From: a bacterium | Lineage (GTDB): Bacteria > Actinomycetota > Thermoleophilia > Solirubrobacterales > Solirubrobacteraceae | Assembly (NCBI GenBank): GCA_021323635.1 | Contig: JAJPKQ010000037.1 | Coordinates: forward strand, 1 to 64,000 | Direction of reading: 5' to 3' | Length of the DNA: 64,000 nt | Shown here: positions 20,435 through 27,129 of the stretch, piece by piece | Numbering within the stretch: position 1 is the stretch's first letter | How the letters are laid out: each line of letters opens with the position of its first letter | Translations under genes and position numbers: made by a program | Notes under the pieces: generated by a model | The model's input: only the letters and a program-made list of their open reading frames with translations | What the model was told of the DNA's origin: nothing | Database searches by the model: none

Positions 20435-20462
20435 TTATCACAGACAGGGTCGCTATGGGCGC

Positions 20463-20741
20463 CTACTGCCCGCCACTACCGCCGTCGCTCGTCGGGTCGG
20501 GCTCCTCGTCGGGGCGCCCGCCCGTTGCAGGCAGCTCGCTGGGCAGCGACTCCGGGCTCGACTGCGCGGCCGCGAGGTTCTCGGACTGCACGGCCAGCCA
20601 GATCTCCTCGCGATAGACCGGCAGGTCCTCAGGTGCGGCGATCCCCAGGCGTACCGTCTGGCCGGTGATCTCCATCACCGTCACGACGACATCACCGCCG
20701 ATCACCACGCGCTCGCCCGGGCGTCGCGCAAGTATGAGCAT
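20463..20741 (-). CDS. csrA: carbon storage regulator CsrA
   Basis: RNA-binding translational repressor; the dimer binds GGA motifs in mRNA leaders. Residues 1-55 match CsrA (MLILARRPGERVVIGG, VTVMEITGQTVRLGI, APEDLPVYREEI). The C-terminal ~37 residues are an acidic, Ser/Pro-rich tail not found in short CsrA proteins of about 60 residues. It is encoded next to fliW at the end of the flgF-to-csrA run. In Bacillus and Campylobacter the FliW-CsrA pair ties flagellin synthesis to secretion; the flagellin leaders here carry GGA sites. Confidence 0.95.
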   Translation of the reverse strand: MLILARRPGERVVIGGDVVVTVMEITGQTVRLGIAAPEDLPVYREEIWLAVQSENLAAAQSSPESLPSELPATGGRPDEEPDPTSDGGSGGQ

Positions 20742-20809
20742 CGCCGAGATTATGCCCGAGAGCGGCGCGGCGGGCTCGTGTGCCCACCGGCTCGGCGGCG
20801 CGCCCGAGG

Positions 20810-21253
20810 CTAGGCCGCCGCCTGGGCTCTCGCGCCGCCCAGCAGCGGCACGCGCAGGTCCTCGTCGGGGCCGTTGGTCACGACCTGGAATCCACGCCGT
20901 CCGACCACCAGGATCGGCGCTCGCAGGTTGACGGTCGTCTCGTGCGGATCGGGTCGAGCGCTCACGGCGACATACACGGTCGCATCCTCCGCCTTTGCAA
21001 GCCCAAGCACCTCGCGGTCGGCGGCGGTCAGCTCCAGCGAGTAGTCGGGGCGCACCAGGCGCGGGTCGATCAGCGGCAGCGCCAGCGCCGGGTCGGCGAG
21101 CGACTGCAGCCAGGAGAAGAGCGCGTCGGCACGCTCCGAGAGCAGGACGTAGCGATTGCCCGGCAGCCCGACAAGGCCGTTGGGAAAGTCGATCACATCG
21201 CCCTCGGCGACAGATCGCACTCCAAAGCGGGTTGTCTGGACCTCGATGCTCAT
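20810..21253 (-). CDS. fliW: flagellar assembly factor FliW
   Basis: Protein antagonist of CsrA that also binds unexported flagellin. The 147-residue product shows FliW features: VQTTRFGVRSVAEGDVIDFP, LVGLPGNRYVLL, FSWLQSLADPALALP, and the late VNLRAPILVVG. Located between flgL and csrA, the common arrangement in Gram-positive flagellar loci. Free FliW is expected to bind CsrA and release repression of the flagellin genes at 55.9 and 57.1 kb. Confidence 0.94.
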   Translation of the reverse strand: MSIEVQTTRFGVRSVAEGDVIDFPNGLVGLPGNRYVLLSERADALFSWLQSLADPALALPLIDPRLVRPDYSLELTAADREVLGLAKAEDATVYVAVSARPDPHETTVNLRAPILVVGRRGFQVVTNGPDEDLRVPLLGGARAQAAA

Positions 21254-21277
21254 CGGCGCCTCTGTTTGTTTGGGTCT

Positions 21278-22195
21278 CTAGTGGAGGAAGTTGAGGAGTG
21301 ACATCTGGATTATGCTCGACCCGGCGCGCATCGCCGCTTCATAGGCGACCTGCTGCGTCGAGTATTCCGTCGCCGCGCGCGCGAAGTTGACTTCCGTCGT
21401 GCCGGCAAGCGCAGCGGTGGTGGTCGTGCGCATCGCTTCGATGCTGCCTTCGGCGGCGCGCAGCTGGTCGGTTATCACCCCCATATGCGACTGCATCTGG
21501 TCGAGCTTGACTTCGGCCCTTTCAAGCCCTTCGAGGCCGCTCGTGCGCACCGCTTGCAGCGCTTCCGGGGTGCCTTCCTTCAGCTCCTTGGCGATCGTGC
21601 GCAGCACATCAAGCAGCTTCCCGTCGGCCGCCGGGGCGCCGCTGCCGAGCAATTCGGAGATGTTGACGCCAAGCCCGACGCTCATGCCCGGCGCGATTGA
21701 GCGCGCGACCGTTTCGCCGTTGCCCTGGTAGGCGTCTTCGGCGCCCGTCTGGTAGGGCGCGGTCGTGCTCTTCGTTCCCGAGAAGATGTACTCGCCCGCG
21801 TACTTGGCGTTGGCGTCGGCCTTGACCTGTTCGGTCAGCTGTTCGATCGAGCCCCCGAGCATCGCCAGCTCTTCCTTGTTGTCGATTCCCGAACCGGACT
21901 GCAGCGCGATTTCACGCGCGCGCGCAACCACCTGGCCGATCGAGGTCAGCGATCCGGTTGCCGTGCTCTGCCATGCCAGCGCTTCCTGCACGTTGGTGGC
22001 ATACGAGGAGAGGCCGTCGAGCGTGCTCTGAAGTTCGATCGCGCGCGCGGCCCCGAAGGGGTTGTCGGAGGGCTGCGCGATCGCCTTGCCCGAGGAGAGC
22101 TCTTCACCGGTGCGCTGGACGCTCGCGAAGGATTCGGTGATGTCGCGCAGTACGTTCTGGGAGACCGTCACCGAGGCTATGCGATCGCTTGACAT
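21278..22195 (-). CDS. flgL: flagellar hook-filament junction protein FlgL
   Basis: Axial protein joining hook to filament, exported by the flagellar type III system. The 305-residue product has a flagellin-like N-terminus (RIASVTVSQNVLRDITES, SSGKAIAQPSDNPFGAARA) and C-terminus (NFARAATEYSTQQVAYEA ending SLLNFLH), with a short central domain. It follows flgK with a 10-base gap. Glutamate codons are mostly GAA, unlike the cytosolic genes in the window. Confidence 0.93.
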   Translation of the reverse strand: MSSDRIASVTVSQNVLRDITESFASVQRTGEELSSGKAIAQPSDNPFGAARAIELQSTLDGLSSYATNVQEALAWQSTATGSLTSIGQVVARAREIALQSGSGIDNKEELAMLGGSIEQLTEQVKADANAKYAGEYIFSGTKSTTAPYQTGAEDAYQGNGETVARSIAPGMSVGLGVNISELLGSGAPAADGKLLDVLRTIAKELKEGTPEALQAVRTSGLEGLERAEVKLDQMQSHMGVITDQLRAAEGSIEAMRTTTTAALAGTTEVNFARAATEYSTQQVAYEAAMRAGSSIIQMSLLNFLH

Positions 22196-22205
22196 CAGCT
22201 TCTCC

Positions 22206-23528
22206 TTATAGCCCGACCCGCCCGGTGTGCTCGATCAGCGTTTCAAGCGCCTGGTCCATTGCGGTGAGCACGCGAGCGGAGGCTTCGTAGCCACGCTGGA
22301 AGGTCATCATGTTGGTCATTTCTTCGTCGATCGACACCCCCGAGACCGATTCGCGCTGCGCCTTGATCGCCCCCTGCATCGCTTCGGCGTTTGACAGCGT
22401 CGTCTTGGCGCTCTTCACTTCGTGGCCCACGCGCGCGACCAGCGCGCCGTAGAGCGATTCGACTTCGCCGCCGCGCAGGGCGGCGATCGCGCTTGCGTAT
22501 TCGTTGGAGCCCGGCTGGCCGGCCGGCCCGGCCTGCAGCGATTCGGGGGTCGCCACAACCTTGATCGTCGCCGCCGCCGCGCCGGCGCTGAAGGAGAAGA
22601 AGGGGCTTTCCGGCTGGTGGCCGTTGACGCTCACCGCGAGCGTTTCGGCGATCTTGTTCAGCGCTTCGCCGAGTTCGTCCAGCCGGCCGGTCGGTTCGGT
22701 GAGCGCAAGCAGGGCGCCCAGTTCGCCGCCCGCGCTCGCCTTCAGCGTCTGCGGCCAGTTGACAACACTTCCTTCCACAAGCGGCTTTTCGGCGCCCCCG
22801 AAGCTGACGTTGACGACGCCGAATTCCCCTTCGCTGGCCGAGGTGTTGGCCAGCTTCGCCAGTTCGTTGATCAGCATTTCGCGCTTGTCGAGCAGTTCGT
22901 TGGGCTGCTGGCCCGCCTGCTCGGCAAGCTGGATCTGGTGGTTGAGCGACGCGATCGCTTCGGCGTCGCTGCCAACCTGTCCGCTTGAGCCGGTCAGCTG
23001 GCTGTAGCGGGCGGAGGCGGTTTCGTAGACTTCGGAGATCTGCGCGCGCAGGCGGTTCAGCGTTGTGGCGACTTCCTTGCCCGCCGCCACGACGACTTCG
23101 CGCGCACCAAGCGATGTGGGGGCGTTGGCGAGGCTGTTCCACGCCGACCAGAAGGAGGAGAGCTGTGCGGCGAGCCCGCTGCTTGAGGGTTCGTTGAGCG
23201 CCGACTGCACCTGTTCGAGCGATTCTGCAAGCGCGGCGGAGCTCCCGAGCGTCGCGGTGGTCGACCGATACTGCCCTTCAAGGAAGTTGTTGTGGATGCG
23301 TTCGATCTCCTTGACGCCCACGCCGGTGCCGACGATTGCGCCGCGACCGTCTTCGGGGGAGAGCGCCGGAACGGTGACGGTCGGCTCGGTGACAAGGTCG
23401 GCAACCTGGCGGCTGTATCCGGGGGTCTCCGCATTGGAGATGTTCTGGCCGGTGATGTCGAGTGAGTCCTGGTAGGCCATCAGGCCGGAGATCGCGGTCT
23501 GGAGGCCCTGCATGGTGGGGATGCTCAT
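22206..23528 (-). CDS. flgK: flagellar hook-associated protein FlgK
   Basis: First hook-filament junction protein. The 440-residue product starts MSIPTMQGLQTAISGLMAYQ and carries NISNAETPGYSRQ, the rod/hook N-terminal signature. It ends with the matching C-terminal helix (EEMTNMMTFQRGYEASARVL). The central region is shorter than in enteric FlgK (about 550 residues). It lies between flgN and flgL with spacings of 2 and 10 bases, so it belongs to the same operon. Confidence 0.95.
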   Translation of the reverse strand: MSIPTMQGLQTAISGLMAYQDSLDITGQNISNAETPGYSRQVADLVTEPTVTVPALSPEDGRGAIVGTGVGVKEIERIHNNFLEGQYRSTTATLGSSAALAESLEQVQSALNEPSSSGLAAQLSSFWSAWNSLANAPTSLGAREVVVAAGKEVATTLNRLRAQISEVYETASARYSQLTGSSGQVGSDAEAIASLNHQIQLAEQAGQQPNELLDKREMLINELAKLANTSASEGEFGVVNVSFGGAEKPLVEGSVVNWPQTLKASAGGELGALLALTEPTGRLDELGEALNKIAETLAVSVNGHQPESPFFSFSAGAAAATIKVVATPESLQAGPAGQPGSNEYASAIAALRGGEVESLYGALVARVGHEVKSAKTTLSNAEAMQGAIKAQRESVSGVSIDEEMTNMMTFQRGYEASARVLTAMDQALETLIEHTGRVGL

Positions 23529-23530
23529 CG

Positions 23531-24097
23531 CTATGCCTCCAGATCCAGCACGTGCAGGTCGCTGCGACGGGCGCTCTGCTGGGCGGGCGCGCTGCCGCGG
23601 CGATCGTAAGCGGGCGCGCAGTCCGGCTCAAGCGAGCCCAGCAGGTGGTCGAGGAAGGCAAGTTCGATCCTCATCAGCGCGCGGTTGATCAGGTGCTCTC
23701 GCTGCAGCTGCTCGAGGATGCCGCGCAGCTGGGAGCTGCGTGCGGCAGCCTGCGCCGCCTCCTGCTCGCCCATCAGCGTCGAGATCGCTCCCACCGTGAT
23801 CTGCTCGGGCGCGATGCCCAGCGCCGCCCCCGCTCGCTCAAGCAGCTCGCCGCGGCGCTCCTCAAGCTCGCTCCGGCGCACGAGCTCGCCCTGCAGCAGC
23901 CCAGCGCAGTGCACGACCGCGTGGACATCGCGGCGACGGATCGCCGCGCCCTGGTCGAGCACGATCGCAAGCATCCGCTCCGCGGAGCCAAGCTGAGCGG
24001 CCAGATGCGCGAGCACCGCACGCCCCAGCGGCTCCTCCTCCTCGGCGGTGGCTGGCCGCAGCTGCCATTGCGCAAGCGTTGTGGAGCGCTCGCTCAT
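23531..24097 (-). CDS. flgN: FlgN-like flagellar export chaperone
   Basis: The 188-residue, mostly helical protein sits directly upstream of flgK and flgL, the standard place for their chaperone FlgN. It shows ~140 residues of heptad-rich sequence (LLQGELVRRSELEERRGELLE, LRGILEQLQREHLINRALM) and a basic C-terminal tail. Sequence similarity to FlgN is weak by eye, so the call relies on context, size and helical content. Start ATG overlaps the flgJ-like stop by 4 bases. Confidence 0.75.
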   Translation of the reverse strand: MSERSTTLAQWQLRPATAEEEEPLGRAVLAHLAAQLGSAERMLAIVLDQGAAIRRRDVHAVVHCAGLLQGELVRRSELEERRGELLERAGAALGIAPEQITVGAISTLMGEQEAAQAAARSSQLRGILEQLQREHLINRALMRIELAFLDHLLGSLEPDCAPAYDRRGSAPAQQSARRSDLHVLDLEA

Positions 24098-24564
24098 CCT
24101 GCCGACGCTCCTGTGCCGCCGGCGCCGTGCGTGCCCGCGGCGGGCGCAGCGGCGCCGCCGGCCTGTGCCTGCGCGGGCGTCGGTGAGGCGCCGCCGGCCT
24201 GCTGAGCGCGGTGGGCAAGCGAGCTGGCGAGCCCAAGGCCGCCTGCCCTCTGCAGCGCTTCGGAGAGCACGTGAGGCAGATAGCTTTCCATCACCATCGA
24301 GCCACCCGCGTCGCTGCCGGCCGTAGCTTCTTGCGCTTCTTCGCCGGCGCCCGCCCGCGCCGCTTCGCCTTCTTCTGAGCCGCCAAGCAGGCCCGATGTG
24401 CGCGCCAGCTCGCCGGTAAGCTGTTCAAGCAGCATCCCTTCAAAGGCCTCCCCCTCCTGCCAGGCCTGCTTGACCGCCTGTCCGCCTTCGCGCACGAAGG
24501 CAGGCTCGGCAGCGGTGATCGATGTAGGCAGCGGCGGCGGGCTGCTGTTTGGGTGTGTGCTCAT
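24094..24564 (-). CDS. FlgJ-like rod-binding protein
   Basis: A 156-residue protein resembling the N-terminal rod-binding domain of FlgJ: AFEGMLLEQLTGEL and MVMESYLPHVLSEAL followed by GGLGLASSL. It lacks the muramidase domain found in enteric FlgJ. Separate hydrolases encoded at 38.9 and 58.2 kb may supply that activity. The C-terminus is an Ala/Gly-rich tail. It overlaps flgG by 4 bases upstream and flgN by 4 bases downstream. Confidence 0.82.
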   Translation of the reverse strand: MSTHPNSSPPPLPTSITAAEPAFVREGGQAVKQAWQEGEAFEGMLLEQLTGELARTSGLLGGSEEGEAARAGAGEEAQEATAGSDAGGSMVMESYLPHVLSEALQRAGGLGLASSLAHRAQQAGGASPTPAQAQAGGAAAPAAGTHGAGGTGASAG

Positions 24565-25298
24565 GCGCTCGTGTAGATCTGGTTGGCCGTCGCGAGCATC
24601 TGGCCCTCGATCTTGACCGCGTTGGCGCTCATCTGGTAGCCGCGCTCGGTCAGCGCCATCTGCGCCAGTTCTGAGGCGACTTCGACATCGGAGCCTTCAA
24701 GCGCGCCCTGTATCACGGTCGAGCTGCGCAGCGCCCGCGCCGGCCCGCTTTCGGGCGTAACCGCAAAGGAGCCTTCGCCGGTGGCAAGCAGCTTTTCGGG
24801 GGCGGCAACGCCGTAGATCGCTATGCGCCCCAGCGTGCGCCCGCGCGCCTGCACCACGCCGCCCGCGGAGATGCTCACTTCGCTCGGCGAGATTTCCGGC
24901 GGGATTGTGATCGGCGGATCGAGCAGCTGGCCGCTCTGGGTGACGATGCGCCGACGGGCGTCGAGCCCGAAGCTGCCATTGCGCGTGAGCAGGACCGCTC
25001 CGGTGGCGCTGCGCACGCGGAAGTAGCCTTCGCCGGAGATCGCAAGATCGAGGGGATCTCCAGTCTGGCGCAGCCCTCCCGGCGCGGAGGAGTAGCCGAG
25101 CGGACGCGCCGCAGCGCCGGCGCCGGTGGTTGTAGCCGTGCCGGCTTCTTTGACTTCGGAGTAGAGCAGGTCGGTGAAGCCCACCTGCACGGCGCGGTAC
25201 CCGGTCGTGGAGGCGTTGGCGAGGTTGTTTGCGATCGCGTTCAGCTGCTGCTGCTGGGCGTTCATCCCCGCCGCCGCCGAAAAGAGCCCTTCCAACAT
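24561..25298 (-). CDS. flgG: flagellar rod protein FlgG
   Basis: Distal-rod/hook-basal-body protein, 245 residues, exported by the flagellar system. N-terminus MLEGLFSAAAGMNAQQQQLN and ANNLANASTTGYRA match the basal-body rod signature. The internal GEGYFRVR and C-terminal MALTERGYQMSANAVK are typical of FlgF/FlgG. Being second in the run after a paralogue, it is most likely FlgG, though FlgF and FlgG are hard to separate by eye. Rich in GAA glutamate codons. Confidence 0.85.
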   Translation of the reverse strand: MLEGLFSAAAGMNAQQQQLNAIANNLANASTTGYRAVQVGFTDLLYSEVKEAGTATTTGAGAAARPLGYSSAPGGLRQTGDPLDLAISGEGYFRVRSATGAVLLTRNGSFGLDARRRIVTQSGQLLDPPITIPPEISPSEVSISAGGVVQARGRTLGRIAIYGVAAPEKLLATGEGSFAVTPESGPARALRSSTVIQGALEGSDVEVASELAQMALTERGYQMSANAVKIEGQMLATANQIYTSA

Positions 25299-25320
25299 CG
25301 TGACTGCGCTCCTCTCCCCC

Positions 25321-26007
25321 TCAGCTCAGGGCGCCAACCTGCGCGGCGGCCATCTGCAGCGTCTGCCCGATCGCGGCAATCGCCTGCTGGCCGGATTGGA
25401 AGGTGCTCTGGGCGGTCATCATCTGCACCATCGCATTGACCGGGTTGACGCCCGATTCTTCGAGCGCGCCCGCACGCACGCTGCCGCGCGCGCGCCCGCC
25501 CGCGGCGCCGCTGAAGAGGTTTTCGCCCTGCTTGACAGGGTTTCGCACCTTGAAGAGGCCAAGCGCCGAGGAGGCGACCCTGCCGCTCGCCGGGACGCGG
25601 ATCGGCGCGCCGCCCTGGCCGACCACGTCATTGCCGAAGGAGTCGGTCAGCAGCCCCGCCGCTGAGACCATGAACTGGCCGTTGCGCGTGTAACGGACCC
25701 CAGCCCGCGTGCGCACCGCAAAGAAGCCTTCGCCCTGAATCGCGAAGTCAAGCGGGCGACCGGTTTCGTGGATCGATGCCGGTTCGAGGTTCACGTATTC
25801 CTTGCCCGTTTCCACGCCGACGTTGAGCGCGCCGATCGGCGCGCCGGTGGCTGTGTTTGAGAGCAGCAGGTCGCCGAAGGCGTGCTCGCTTGATTCGGAG
25901 GGCTTGTAGCCGGGGGTCGCGGCGTTGGCGAGGTCGTTTGCCAGCTGGCTCTGGCGCGCCTGCTCGGCGATCATCCCGCTGGCTGCGATGTAGAGGCCGA
26001 GGTCCAT
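25321..26007 (-). CDS. flgF: flagellar rod protein, FlgF/FlgG type
   Basis: The 228-residue paralogue of the neighbouring rod gene: MDLGLYIAASGMIAEQARQS, NDLANAATPGYKPS, GEGFFAVRTRAGVRYTRNG, and a C-terminal MVQMMTAQSTFQSGQQAI. FlgF is the likely identity from gene order. ATG 26007 lies 9 bases after a sigma-28 -10 element, so the message should be nearly leaderless. It begins the run flgF-flgG-flgJ-flgN-flgK-flgL-fliW-csrA. Confidence 0.82.
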   Translation of the reverse strand: MDLGLYIAASGMIAEQARQSQLANDLANAATPGYKPSESSEHAFGDLLLSNTATGAPIGALNVGVETGKEYVNLEPASIHETGRPLDFAIQGEGFFAVRTRAGVRYTRNGQFMVSAAGLLTDSFGNDVVGQGGAPIRVPASGRVASSALGLFKVRNPVKQGENLFSGAAGGRARGSVRAGALEESGVNPVNAMVQMMTAQSTFQSGQQAIAAIGQTLQMAAAQVGALS

Positions 26008-26016
26008 CTCGCCGGG

Positions 26017-26043
26017 TGATCGTCGCAAGCGCCCCGATCTTGA
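26017..26043 (-). promoter_or_regulatory. sigma-28 promoter of the flgF-csrA operon
   Basis: On the minus strand TCAA (26040-26043), 15 bases, then GACGATCA (26024 to 26017). The flgF ATG begins 9 bases further on. Confidence 0.75.
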
Positions 26044-26066
26044 GCTGTGGCGGCGTCCTCGCGTCG

Positions 26067-26849
26067 CTAGGCCAGCTGCTCGCGCAGGCGCCGGCGCAGC
26101 TCTGTGTGAATCTGCGACACGCGGCTCTCGGAGACGCCGAGGCGCTCGCCGATGTCGCGCAGTGTCCACTCCTCCACGTAGAGCAGCACCGCCACCTGGC
26201 GCTCGCGCTCTGAGAGCGTCCCAAAGGCGGCGCGGAAGCGCTGCTTGATGTCGTTGCGCTCGGCCATCGCCACCGGATCACAGCTCTCATCCTCGCTCTG
26301 CAGGGTGTCGATGCGCTCGATCGCCGTGTCGTCGTCGCCGTTGATCGTCTGATGCAGCGAGCTGACCTCCGCGCGCGATAGCTCATCGAGCCTGCGCGTC
26401 AGCTCCTGCGCTGTGATCTGCAGCTCTGCCGCCAGCTCCTCGCGGGTCGGCTGTCTTTCGGTGCGCTCGGCGAAGCTGCGTCGCGCGGCGTTGATCTGGC
26501 GCTCGGCGGCACGCAGCGACCGCGGCGCCCAGTCGTGGCGGCGGAGCTCGTCGAGCACCGCGCCCTGGATGCGCGTCCAGGCGAACTGCTCGAGCGTCGC
26601 GCCCTTGGCGGGGTCGAAGCGCTCGATCGAGTGCATCAGCGCCTCCATGCCGCAGGAGAGGAAGTCGTCCACCTCGCACTGTGCGGGGATCTCGCGAATC
26701 TTGCGGTAGACGATGTAGCGCACCATCGGCGTGAACATGAAGATCAGCCGATCGCGCACAGCGCGATCACCGCTGCGCTTGTACTCCTGCCAGATGCGCA
26801 GCGCCTCCGAAGCCGTCGGCCTTCTCGTCGGCTTCTCGGTGATTTGCAT
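26067..26849 (-). CDS. fliA: sigma factor FliA/WhiG type (sigma-28)
   Basis: Group 3 RNA polymerase sigma factor for late flagellar genes, 260 residues. Region 2 (RDRLIFMFTPMVRYIVYRK, ALMHSIERFDPAKGATLEQF), region 3 (RSFAERTERQPTREELAAEL) and region 4 (FGTLSERERQVAVLLYVEEW, then ESRVSQIHTELRRRL) are all present. A strong GGAGG lies 7 bases before the ATG. Its predicted targets are the TAAA/TCAA-N15-GCCGAT promoters listed here. No anti-sigma factor FlgM gene was found in the window. Confidence 0.95.
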   Translation of the reverse strand: MQITEKPTRRPTASEALRIWQEYKRSGDRAVRDRLIFMFTPMVRYIVYRKIREIPAQCEVDDFLSCGMEALMHSIERFDPAKGATLEQFAWTRIQGAVLDELRRHDWAPRSLRAAERQINAARRSFAERTERQPTREELAAELQITAQELTRRLDELSRAEVSSLHQTINGDDDTAIERIDTLQSEDESCDPVAMAERNDIKQRFRAAFGTLSERERQVAVLLYVEEWTLRDIGERLGVSESRVSQIHTELRRRLREQLA

Positions 26850-27008
26850 ACGTATCCTCCAACCTTCGAGGGAACAGCCTCACAGGGACGTGGCGCCGGA
26901 GCGCACGCCTGGGCAAGGCATCAGGGACATTAGGGAACAGGTGTGCGGTCTTCTGTAGACCTGCCGTGCGCCTTGCGGAGCACTCCGTGACGCGCGGTCG
27001 GACGCTGC

Positions 27009-27034
27009 ATCGGCGCCTCGCGTTGGCGACTTGA
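27009..27034 (-). promoter_or_regulatory. possible sigma-28 promoter upstream of fliA
   Basis: On the minus strand TCAA (27031-27034), then 16 bases, then GCCGAT (27014 to 27009). The spacing is one base longer than at the other sites. If real, fliA would be autoregulated from a leader of about 150 bases. Confidence 0.35.
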
Positions 27035-27093
27035 GCGCAGCAGCGCAAGCCTCGGCACCTCTTCGGCTAGAGCGTTGGTCTAGCGCAAGGCGC

Positions 27094-27120
27094 TCAGGTC
27101 CTCTCGCTCCCTGCCGATCA
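27094..27120 (+). promoter_or_regulatory. sigma-28 promoter of the TPR glycosyltransferase gene
   Basis: TCAG (27094-27097), 15 bases, GCCGATCA (27113-27120). The ATG at 27130 follows after 9 bases. Confidence 0.65.
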
Positions 27121-27129
27121 CCCGTCCAG

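Noticed and set aside
27031-27129. TTG start 33 codons upstream for the TPR glycosyltransferase
   Set aside because: It would place the sigma-28 -35 and -10 boxes inside the coding region; the ATG at 27130 fits the promoter spacing.
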